From: Acetobacteraceae bacterium
GTDB taxonomy: Bacteria > Pseudomonadota > Alphaproteobacteria > Acetobacterales > Acetobacteraceae
Assembly (NCBI GenBank): GCA_019237355.1
Contig: JAFAHH010000448.1
Coordinates: 1-5,119 of the forward strand
DNA length: 5,119 nucleotides
Direction: 5' to 3'
Numbering within the stretch: the first letter of the stretch is position 1; the number at the start of each line of letters is the position of its first letter. A model generated the notes under the pieces. That model was not told the DNA's origin. It made no database searches and was given only the letters and a program-made list of their open reading frames with translations. Made by a program: the position numbers and the translations under genes. This document shows, in pieces, positions 1 through 5,119 of the stretch.

Positions 1-914
1 AAGGCCGTACCCAATTGCTCCATCAGCTCGGGGCGGTTCTTGACCCGGTCGGCGTTGGTTTTGAACCGCGGGTCATGCGCGAGTTCCGGTATGCCGATTT
101 CCTCGGCCAGCTTCCGGAACTGCCCATCATTGCCAATCGCGATGAAAATCGAGCAGGTCTGGGTGCGATACCTTTCATACGGCGCGATATTGGGATGGGG
201 ATTCCCAAGGGGCATCGGCCGCTTGCCGTTCAGGAAGAAATTCGCAGCCTGCGGATGCAGCAAGGACATGCCGCAATCATGCAGGGTCATATCAAGGAAC
301 TGCCCCCGCCCAGAGCGCTGCCGTTCATATAGGGCCATCAGAATCGCAATCGCGGAATAGAGGCCGGTACCCATATCCACAATCGGGGTCCCGATGCGTA
401 AGGGTCCCCTGGTCGGGTCGCCGTTCACGCTCATGAGCCCAGTCATTGCCTGCAGGATCGCGTCGTAGCCGGGTAGCCCGCCGAGCGGGCCGTCCGCCCC
501 GAACCCAGACACCCGGCAATAGATCAGCGATGGGAAGCGCGGCTCCAAAGCGGCGCTGTAGCCCAGCTCCCATTTTTCCATCGATCCTGGCTTGAAATTC
601 TCCACCAGAACGTCCGCGGCTTCGAGCAAGCGCAACAGCGCAGCCTTGCCCTCAGCTTTGCGGATATCGAGCGCGATCGACCGCTTGTTGCGATTGACCC
701 CGAGGAAGTAGCTGGCGTCCCCGTCCTGGAAGGGCGGGCCCCAATCGCGCACTTCGTCCCCTTGGGGCGGCTCGATCTTGATCACGTCGGCGCCGTGATC
801 ACCCAGGATCATCGTGCAGTAAGGGCCGCCCAGCACGCGAGTCAGGTCGATTACCTTCAACCCGGCCAGCGCTCCTGGGGTCTTGGCAAGCCCCTTGCCT
901 TGGGTCTCGGACAC
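1..914 (-). CDS. CaiB/BaiF family CoA-transferase (class III), C-terminus cut by window edge
   Basis: Class III CoA-transferases move coenzyme A between carboxylic acids through an enzyme-bound aspartyl-CoA intermediate in the cytoplasm. About 304 residues are visible of a family length near 400, so roughly the last 100 lie beyond position 1. Seen: the N-terminal GLKVIDLTRVLGGPYCTMILGD segment type (residues 18-39), GADVIKIEPP (41-50), NRNKRSIALD (74-83), VLVENFKPGSMEKWELGY (102-119), SGFGADGP (136-143), and VDMGTGLYSAIAIL, whose D180 aligns with the catalytic aspartate of formyl-CoA transferase. GNPHPNIAPYERY follows, also typical. No ATG fits the N-terminus; GTG at 912-914 is chosen because AAGGAG (complement of 924-929) lies 9 nt upstream. 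It is the last gene of the run with the reductase and GYD protein. The acid substrate cannot be told from sequence; a member acting on dicarboxylates or in carnitine-like metabolism is equally possible. Confidence 0.93.
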   Translation of the reverse strand, partial: MSETQGKGLAKTPGALAGLKVIDLTRVLGGPYCTMILGDHGADVIKIEPPQGDEVRDWGPPFQDGDASYFLGVNRNKRSIALDIRKAEGKAALLRLLEAADVLVENFKPGSMEKWELGYSAALEPRFPSLIYCRVSGFGADGPLGGLPGYDAILQAMTGLMSVNGDPTRGPLRIGTPIVDMGTGLYSAIAILMALYERQRSGRGQFLDMTLHDCGMSLLHPQAANFFLNGKRPMPLGNPHPNIAPYERYRTQTCSIFIAIGNDGQFRKLAEEIGIPELAHDPRFKTNADRVKNRPELMEQLGTA

Positions 915-923
915 GGATGCGAG

Positions 924-929
924 CTCCTT
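924..929 (-). promoter_or_regulatory. Ribosome binding site deciding the GTG start of the CoA-transferase
   Basis: The complement reads AAGGAG, 9 nt before the GTG at 912-914. It is the only strong Shine-Dalgarno match near the start of the conserved protein sequence, and it supports GTG rather than a downstream ATG inside conserved sequence. Confidence 0.7.
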
Positions 930-992
930 GGATATCCCCAAACTAGCGTAAATGATGCGGAAACTAGGTCAGCTCGGAGCAGGGTATCGCGC

Positions 993-1583
993 CTACACGA
1001 TCTTGCACACTTCGCTGAAGCTGGGGCGCGGCAGCCGGTCGAATAGACCTACCGGGTCTCCGTACCCCAGGGCGCAGATGAAGTTCGATTTTACCTGCCC
1101 GCCAGGAAAAAACTCCTGGTCGACGGCTTCGTTGTCGAAGCCCGACATCGGACCGCAGTCAAGACCTAGGGCACGGGCTGCGATGATGAAATAAGCTCCT
1201 TGAAGGCTGCTGTTCCGGAATGCCGTGGCCTCGGCAAAGCCAGGTTTATCAGTGAACCAGGCGCGGGCGTCGGCATGCGGAAACAGCCGGGGCAGCCAGT
1301 CATAGAACTGGGTATCGTAACCAAGAATGGCCGTTACCGGGGCGGCCATGACCTTCGCCTGGTTCCCTTGCAACACCAATGGCTTCAAGCGCTCCTTCGC
1401 CGCCGGGGATGCAACGAATACGATCCGGACTGGGAAAGAATTGGCGCTGGTCGGGCCCCAGCGCATAAGCTCATAGAGCGACGCGAGCTGGTCATTGGAT
1501 ACCGGCTTGTCGAGCCATTTGTTCTGTGAGCGGGCCTGGCGAAAGATCATATCCAGGGCAGCATCATCCAGGGGCTTACCCAT
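993..1583 (-). CDS. RutE/HadB-type nitroreductase-family reductase (malonic semialdehyde reductase-like)
   Basis: Predicted FMN-dependent, NAD(P)H-using reductase of the nitroreductase fold, 196 residues, the same length as Escherichia coli RutE as I recall it. RutE reduces malonic semialdehyde to 3-hydroxypropionate in pyrimidine breakdown. Residues shared with RutE from memory include RWGPTSANS-P-RIVF (41-56, flavin-binding region), KERL-P (63-68), APVTAI (81-86), LPRLFPHADARAWFT (97-111), ETAFRNSS-like ATAFRNSSLQ (119-128), ARALGLDCGPMSGFD (136-150) and KSN with GYGD (165-176). The open frame extends to 1709, but that would overrun the upstream gene; ATG at 1581-1583 is chosen because a GAGGAG-like ribosome site precedes it closely and the length then matches the family. 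No other rut genes are in view, so a role in pyrimidine catabolism is not supported by context. The true substrate may be another aldehyde, a quinone or a nitro compound. Confidence 0.9.
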   Translation of the reverse strand: MGKPLDDAALDMIFRQARSQNKWLDKPVSNDQLASLYELMRWGPTSANSFPVRIVFVASPAAKERLKPLVLQGNQAKVMAAPVTAILGYDTQFYDWLPRLFPHADARAWFTDKPGFAEATAFRNSSLQGAYFIIAARALGLDCGPMSGFDNEAVDQEFFPGGQVKSNFICALGYGDPVGLFDRLPRPSFSEVCKIV

Positions 1584-1614
1584 TGCTCTCTCCTCGTCTT
1601 CAATATGGCATCGC

Positions 1615-1977
1615 TCAGGTTTCGCCGCGGTAGACGCCGAAATAGGGGATCTCGCTACGGGGCGGCGTGTATTCCGCCTCTCGGGCCCGCTCGAGCGCAG
1701 CCAAGCCATCCTCGAAGTTCATTAGCGGCGTGGTCTTGATAGCCTTGACTGCTCCTCCGGCCGAAATTCCCATGCTGAGTGCCGCGGCCCTGACATTATC
1801 CGGCAGCTCGCAAATTATGAGCAGGTCGTATTCACCGAAGGTGAACCAGCCGGCTTCGATCCTGCCCCCAAGGCGCTCGACCACTGGTTTGATCGCTTCC
1901 AGCCGATGATGCGGGTTCTTCAGGAGCGCCGCCCATGCTACGGGAGTATAAGCGGCCTGCACGGCATAGATGGACAT
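1615..1977 (-). CDS. GYD domain-containing protein
   Basis: Small soluble protein of 120 residues with the GYD domain (a ferredoxin-like, dimeric alpha-beta barrel type fold, function unknown). Seen: MSIYAVQAAYTPVAWAALLKNP at the N-terminus (1-22), a helix with LEAIKPVVERLGGRIEAGWFTF (26-47), the signature GEYD (48-51) leading into a hydrophobic strand LLIICELPD, then AAALSMGISAGGAVKAIKTTPLM (64-86). A tail of about 30 residues rich in charge (ALERAREAEYTPPRSEIPY) extends past the usual domain of about 90-100 residues. ATG at 1975-1977 is preceded by GAGGAA at suitable distance. It is the first gene of the minus-strand run, 31 bp from the reductase. GYD proteins often sit beside oxidoreductases or CoA-linked enzymes; any substrate-handling role here is inference. 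Confidence 0.9.
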   Translation of the reverse strand: MSIYAVQAAYTPVAWAALLKNPHHRLEAIKPVVERLGGRIEAGWFTFGEYDLLIICELPDNVRAAALSMGISAGGAVKAIKTTPLMNFEDGLAALERAREAEYTPPRSEIPYFGVYRGET

Positions 1978-2156
1978 TGTGGTTCCTCGCGTAATGATTC
2001 CGTCAAAAGGCGGTCGCGCGCGGGGCCGCCTTGGTTGCGGTTGGAACAGCCGAGCGACCTGGCCGCCGGCTTGCCTAGACGGGGACGGCTGCGGATCGTG
2101 CTTTGCCTCGAAGACGCCACCCTAGAGCCGATACACAGCAGGGTGCAACGATGATT
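1978..2156. other. Intergenic stretch without a recognised gene
   Basis: Between the GYD gene and the end of the methyltransferase remnant. It probably carries the promoter of the three-gene run, but no clean -35/-10 pair is seen. The unrepaired frame of the remnant reads on to 2075 here, giving a basic, low-complexity tail that does not look conserved. No T-tract terminator was seen. Confidence 0.5.
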
Positions 2157-3093
2157 CTACGCCGGTCTGGACGACCCTTTTCCCCGGAATTGAGCCAGCA
2201 CGATTCGATTGGTGTTCGGCCGGATCTATTGTTCGCCACACCCCAGCAATTTGCGGTTTTAGTGAACTTTTGCTGGTTCAGCATGACGCCTATGACCTCG
2301 AACGGCAGACCAGCCACCGCCGAGGCGACGTGGCGTTCAAGCAGGATCTTGCCGCCCCGAACCTCGCTGACTTCAAACGCGACCAGCGCGCCCGGGCGCA
2401 AAATATTTGCAAATTCATGAAAGCATTGCCGGACAAAGCCTTCCCATGCCCGCACGTCCATATATCGGGCAATAGCTACGCTTTTAGCATCTATGCCTGC
2501 GAACCAGCAACGCAACCAATTATCGCCCTCGTAATCGACGATGTCGAGGAAAGGCGGGGAGGTCACTATAAGAGCGGCTTCAATGCCCCTGATCTCCGGC
2601 GTTGCATATGCTGGCCCAGTGGTCAGAAACGCGGGAGGATGGCCCGGCGGAGCTCCATCAGCGAGAAGACTGCTGGATTTTTTTGAAATGATCGCTGCTA
2701 TATCTCGCGGCGGCGGAATCTGCCGGCGCGCTTCGTTGATCTTCCTTTGTGCCTCGACGGAGACCGCCTGGTTGGGTGGCAACGTGTACCCCGAAAAGAA
2801 CCCCGGCGAATGCCCGGTAAGCCGGTTGATCGCTACCATCCTGATCCACTGATCGGTCGAGTCCAGCCGTCCGCGGGCCTCCCGCTCCAGCAAATATGCA
2901 CGCAGCGCGCAGACCTGCTGCAGGGTGGCGTGATGGTAAAAAACTGTGAGATCAGGGCTGGTATCGGCCGGCATGGCGCGCCCGAAATCGATTTCTTTGA
3001 GGCGGGCGCGAATATCGTCCATAGAAGGCGGGTTCAATCTCGGTCTACGAGCATGGCGCTGAGAGGGTTGATGTCATTTGCAACCCGGCCCAT
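2157..3093 (-). pseudogene. Decayed SAM-dependent DNA methyltransferase (TSPPF motif), two frameshifts, N-terminus missing
   Basis: Remnant of an amino-type DNA methyltransferase (N4-cytosine or N6-adenine). The longest unbroken frame runs from a TTG at 3035-3037 (or ATG 3020-3022) to 2075. Counting from the TTG: a helical segment YHHATLQQVCALRAYLLERE (34-53), a GHSPGFFSGYTLPPNQAVS block (75-93), catalytic motif TSPPFLDIVDY (159-169), NWLRCWFAGID (173-183), then LRPGALVAFEVSEVRGGK (213-230) and FTKTANCWGVANN (258-270). After residue 273 the frame leaves the conserved sequence. One base restored between 2219 and 2218 continues it as GTNTNRIVL and ends at TAG 2157-2159. At the 5' end another frame encodes GRVANDINPLSAMLV (3046-3090) and must shift once near 3046-3048 to join RPRLNPPSMDD. 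The glycine-rich SAM motif that should precede DINPLS is not recognisable, and there is little room for it before the divergent gene at 3216. Loss of activity is inferred; sequencing error could explain the shifts but not the missing N-terminus. Confidence 0.8.
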
Positions 3094-3110
3094 CCGGGGC
3101 TCCGGGCAGG

Positions 3111-3129
3111 GGTTGCGTGTGTGGCAACC
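3111..3129. repeat. Inverted repeat, 6-bp stem (GGTTGC/GCAACC)
   Basis: GGTTGC at 3111-3116 and GCAACC at 3124-3129 are perfectly complementary around a 7-nt GT-rich loop. There is no T-run after it on either strand, so it is not a standard terminator. It lies upstream of the glycosyltransferase and could be an operator or leader hairpin, or chance in GC-rich DNA. Confidence 0.45.
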
Positions 3130-3149
3130 ACAGCCTCCCACCCCAGCTC

Positions 3150-3166
3150 CGGAGGGACAACCTCCG
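3150..3166. repeat. Inverted repeat, 6-bp stem (CGGAGG/CCTCCG)
   Basis: CGGAGG at 3150-3155 and CCTCCG at 3161-3166 pair perfectly around a 5-nt GACAA loop, ending 49 nt before the glycosyltransferase start. On the plus strand the left arm contains GGAGG, a Shine-Dalgarno-like string, but no start codon at suitable distance follows it. No T-run is present. Confidence 0.45.
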
Positions 3167-3215
3167 TAGCAGGGACATCTAGACCAGGCCGCAAGATGCT
3201 GGTACCGCGAGCCCG

Positions 3216-4235
3216 ATGAAGCTCGCGCATGTTATGGCCGGGTCGCGATCTGGCGGCGCCGAGCTGTTTTTCGAGCGGCTCGTGTCTGCCCTGGCGCGGG
3301 AGGGGGATAGCGTTTTGCCCGTGATCCGCCGCAACGCCGACCGGGCGGCCCGGCTGGCCGCTGCCGGCGTCCCTAGCACGGAACTGGCGTTCGGCGGACT
3401 CATGGATCTATTTACCCGGCCACGCCTTCGCTCGAACCTGCTCCGCCATGCGCCACGTGCTGTCGTCGCGTGGATGAGCCGCGCTGCCCGCCACACCCCA
3501 CAGGGAGACTGGGTGCTGCTTGGCCGGTTGGGGGGGTATTACGACCTCCGCTATTATCGCCATTGCGATCATCTCGTCGCCAATACCCGGGGGCTTGTCG
3601 CGTGGATCAAGGCTCAGGGCTGGCCGGCGCAGCGGGTGCATTATCTTCCGAACTTTGTCCATGACGCTGGAGGAGCCCCCCCAGCGGAGCTGGGTGTGCC
3701 GCCGGGAGCTAAGAAGGTGCTCGCGCTAGGCCGGCTGCACCCGAATAAGGGGTTCGACATTCTGGTCCGCGCAATGGCGCATCTTCCAGCCGTGCACGCA
3801 GTCATTGCCGGGGAAGGGCCAGAGCGGACCCGTCTGGAACGGCTAGCGGCAGAGGCGGGCGTTGCTGAGCGTGTGCACCTGTTGGGTTGGCGCACCGATG
3901 TGGCTGGCTTGCTTGCGGGCGCCGATGCTTTTGTCTGCCCATCGCGCCAGGAGCCGCTCGGCAACGCCATCATCGAGGCGTGGTCTGCCCGGCTTGCGGT
4001 GATTGCGTGCGCGAGCGAGGGGCCGCGTGAGCTGATCACGCCAGGGGTGGATGGCTTACTGGTCCCGCGCGACGAGCCAGGCGCATTGGCTTCATCAATC
4101 GCCTCCGTCCTCGAAGATCCGGTCCGTGCCAAAAGCCTCGGGAAGCGAGGGCGAGAAAATTTCGATAGAAACTATGCCGAGGCCCCGGTATTGGCCACTT
4201 GGCGCGGGTTTCTTGGCGCTGTGGAGAAGCTCTGA
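3216..4235 (+). CDS. Glycosyltransferase, GT4-like (group 1, GT-B fold)
   Basis: Predicted cytoplasmic, nucleotide-sugar-dependent retaining glycosyltransferase of 339 residues, somewhat short for GT4 (often 360-400), with the reduction in the acceptor-binding N-terminal half. Seen: the N-terminal strand and loop MKLAHVMAGSRSGGAELFFERL (1-22) with the glycine-rich GSRSGGAE turn; a second domain starting near 166 with KKVLALGRLHPNKGFDIL (R173 and K178 are the usual phosphate-contacting residues); VIAGEGPER (196-204); LGWRTDVAGLLAGADAFVCPSRQEPLGNAIIEAW (223-256), which contains the E-x7-E motif (E246, E254); and SEGPRELITPGVDGLLVP (267-284). No signal peptide or membrane segment. ATG at 3216 is the only usable start after an in-frame TAG at 3180-3182; the ribosome site is weak. 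The next gene overlaps by one base. Donor and acceptor sugars are unknown; lipopolysaccharide or exopolysaccharide assembly is the likely pathway from context. Confidence 0.93.
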   Translation: MKLAHVMAGSRSGGAELFFERLVSALAREGDSVLPVIRRNADRAARLAAAGVPSTELAFGGLMDLFTRPRLRSNLLRHAPRAVVAWMSRAARHTPQGDWVLLGRLGGYYDLRYYRHCDHLVANTRGLVAWIKAQGWPAQRVHYLPNFVHDAGGAPPAELGVPPGAKKVLALGRLHPNKGFDILVRAMAHLPAVHAVIAGEGPERTRLERLAAEAGVAERVHLLGWRTDVAGLLAGADAFVCPSRQEPLGNAIIEAWSARLAVIACASEGPRELITPGVDGLLVPRDEPGALASSIASVLEDPVRAKSLGKRGRENFDRNYAEAPVLATWRGFLGAVEKL

Positions 4236-4237
4236 TG
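4223..4237 (+). promoter_or_regulatory. Ribosome binding site and TGATG stop/start overlap
   Basis: GGAG (4223-4226) inside the end of the glycosyltransferase gene precedes ATG at 4235 by 8 nt. The TGA stop (4233-4235) shares its final A with the ATG, a typical arrangement for translational coupling within an operon. Confidence 0.75.
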
Positions 4238-5119
4238 TGCGGTATTGCGGGCCTTTGCCTCGGGCTAGGCGCCGCGCCGCCGAGCCCAGACTTGCTTGCG
4301 CATCTCGCCCAGGCTCTCCGCCATCGCGGGCCAGACGGGTCCCGGCAATTGCTCATCGACCGGGTGGCGCTTGTGCATACTCGGCTCTCGATTATCGACC
4401 TGGCCGGGGGAGATCAGCCGTTATTCGCTGGCCAGGCATCGCTGGTGGCCAACGGGGAAATCTATAATTACCGCGAGCTCCGGGCCGCGATGCCGGGCAC
4501 GAAGTTTGCGACGAATAGCGACTGCGAGTTGCCGCTCCATCTCTGGCTCCGGGAGGGGCCAGATTATACCGGGGATCTTCGCGGAATGTACGCGATTGCG
4601 ATCCATGACCGCCCGGGCCGGACTGTAACACTCAGCCGCGATCCTTACGGCATCAAGCCGCTCTATACAGCGCAGCTCTCCCAAGGCCTCGCTTTCGCAT
4701 CGGAGCCGCAGGCTTTGCTGGAGACCGGGCTGGTCTCCCGCCGGGTTCGCTCGCCGGCTCTCCAGGAGTTGCTCCAGCTCCAATTCACGGTCGGCGCCGA
4801 GACTATCTTTGATGGTATCCAACGTGTCTTGCCCGGCGAGACGCTTCTCTGTGCCGATGGTCATGTCCTCGAACGCCGCCGCGCGGGTGCGCTTCCGGAG
4901 GGCCGGCCAGAAACCATCGATGAAGAGACGGCGCTAGCGCGGCTCGATCGCGCGCTCGAGGAGAGCGTAGACCTGCATCAGCGCAGCGATGTGCCATACG
5001 GGATGTTCCTCTCCGGCGGCATCGATAGCGCGACCATCCTGGCGCTCATGGCCCGGCTGAACCGCGAGAGGGTGCTGGCGTATACGGCCGGGTTCGATGT
5101 TCCTGGCGCCGCCGATGAG
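4235..5119 (+). CDS. Asparagine synthase-like glutamine amidotransferase (AsnB family), C-terminus cut by window edge
   Basis: Glutamine-hydrolysing amidotransferase of the asparagine synthetase B family; 295 residues are visible of a usual 550-650. The N-terminal glutaminase domain starts with catalytic Cys2 (MCGIAGLC) and shows RHRGPDG (29-35), TRLSIIDLAGGDQPL (49-63), NGEIYNYREL (73-82), SDCE (95-98) and SRDPYGIKPLYT (134-145). The synthetase domain begins later, with the ATP-pyrophosphatase P-loop SGGIDS at 260-265. In this family the glutaminase releases ammonia, which passes to an AMP-activated carboxylate. The start codon ATG (4235-4237) overlaps the TGA of the glycosyltransferase (TGATG), and GGAG at 4223-4226 lies 8 nt upstream, so translation is probably coupled. 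Beside a glycosyltransferase such proteins often amidate sugar acids or belong to exopolysaccharide (including exosortase-linked) clusters; free asparagine synthesis is the alternative. Unusual residues: cysteine in SDCE, where threonine is common, and SEPQALL in place of the more usual SE-x-KALL. Confidence 0.93.
   Translation, partial: MCGIAGLCLGLGAAPPSPDLLAHLAQALRHRGPDGSRQLLIDRVALVHTRLSIIDLAGGDQPLFAGQASLVANGEIYNYRELRAAMPGTKFATNSDCELPLHLWLREGPDYTGDLRGMYAIAIHDRPGRTVTLSRDPYGIKPLYTAQLSQGLAFASEPQALLETGLVSRRVRSPALQELLQLQFTVGAETIFDGIQRVLPGETLLCADGHVLERRRAGALPEGRPETIDEETALARLDRALEESVDLHQRSDVPYGMFLSGGIDSATILALMARLNRERVLAYTAGFDVPGAADE

Larger units (their letters stand above)
3094..3215. other. Divergent intergenic region between the methyltransferase remnant and the glycosyltransferase
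   Basis: This stretch must hold the upstream signals of the plus-strand glycosyltransferase gene. The minus strand stays open here in two frames, yet neither translation shows a convincing methyltransferase motif I, so it is either strongly decayed coding sequence or replaced DNA. Two short hairpins lie at 3111-3129 and 3150-3166. No confident promoter was identified. Confidence 0.5.

Noticed and set aside
325..573. 82-residue minus-strand frame inside the CoA-transferase
   Set aside because: It is an alternate frame of a conserved coding region, Arg-rich and without motifs.
1584..1709. N-terminal extension of the reductase to 1709
   Set aside because: It would overlap the GYD gene, has no family similarity, and the ATG at 1583 has a ribosome site and gives the expected 196-residue length.
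1978..2010. TTTTGACGG on the minus strand just upstream of the GYD gene as a -35 box
   Set aside because: It is so close to the start codon that the matching -10 box would fall at or inside the ribosome site or coding region.
2270..2686. 138-residue plus-strand frame opposite the methyltransferase remnant
   Set aside because: Antisense to conserved motifs of the remnant, including the region of TSPPF; no domain-like features and no ribosome site of note.
2075..3037. Unbroken 320-residue frame as an intact methyltransferase gene
   Set aside because: Its last 47 residues lose all family character, whereas a one-base shift restores GTNTNRIVL. The start lacks the preceding DINPLS strand and any SAM motif I.
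3045..3230. 61-residue minus-strand frame overlapping the glycosyltransferase start
   Set aside because: No recognisable motif, no good ribosome site, and it overlaps both the remnant's other frame and the true start of the glycosyltransferase. It may contain decayed methyltransferase sequence but cannot be supported as a gene.
3641..4132. 163-residue minus-strand frame inside the glycosyltransferase
   Set aside because: It is antisense to a strongly conserved gene and is a low-complexity Ser/Ala/Arg-rich translation typical of a GC-rich shadow frame.

Overview
The base composition is high in G+C and the genes are tightly packed. The proteins resemble those of Alphaproteobacteria, possibly the Rhodospirillales/Acetobacterales side; this placement comes from general protein flavour and is an inference. 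The window holds two intact genes (1020 bp and 591 bp), one small intact gene (363 bp), two genes cut by the window edges, and one broken gene. I see no tRNA, rRNA, CRISPR array or insertion sequence.

Left part (1-1977, minus strand): a three-gene run read right to left. It starts with a GYD-domain protein (1615-1977), followed 31 bp later by a RutE/HadB-type nitroreductase-fold reductase (993-1583), and 78 bp later by a CaiB/BaiF family CoA-transferase (1-914, its C-terminus beyond the window). Same strand, short gaps and visible ribosome binding sites suggest one transcript. The set looks like a small catabolic or CoA-ester module, but the substrate cannot be read from the sequence.

Middle (1978-3215): a decayed DNA methyltransferase on the minus strand (about 2157-3093). 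It keeps the catalytic TSPPF motif, but I read two separate single-base losses. One is near 3046-3048, just after a DINPLSAMLV segment. The other is at 2218/2219, where restoring one base gives a continuous GTNTNRIVL ending. The N-terminal part that should carry the glycine-rich SAM-binding motif is not recognisable, and the divergent glycosyltransferase gene now occupies most of the place where it should be. This is the most interesting feature of the window. The 122 bp between the remnant and the next gene holds two short hairpins.

Right part (3216-5119, plus strand): a family-4-like glycosyltransferase (3216-4235) whose stop codon overlaps the start of a glutamine-hydrolysing asparagine-synthase-like amidotransferase (4235 to beyond the window). 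The TGATG overlap implies translational coupling. This is typical of the start of a surface or exopolysaccharide cluster, in which sugars are added and carboxyl groups on sugars or precursors are amidated. The broken methyltransferase therefore lies at the border between a metabolic operon and a polysaccharide-type operon. I found no convincing new biological system here.
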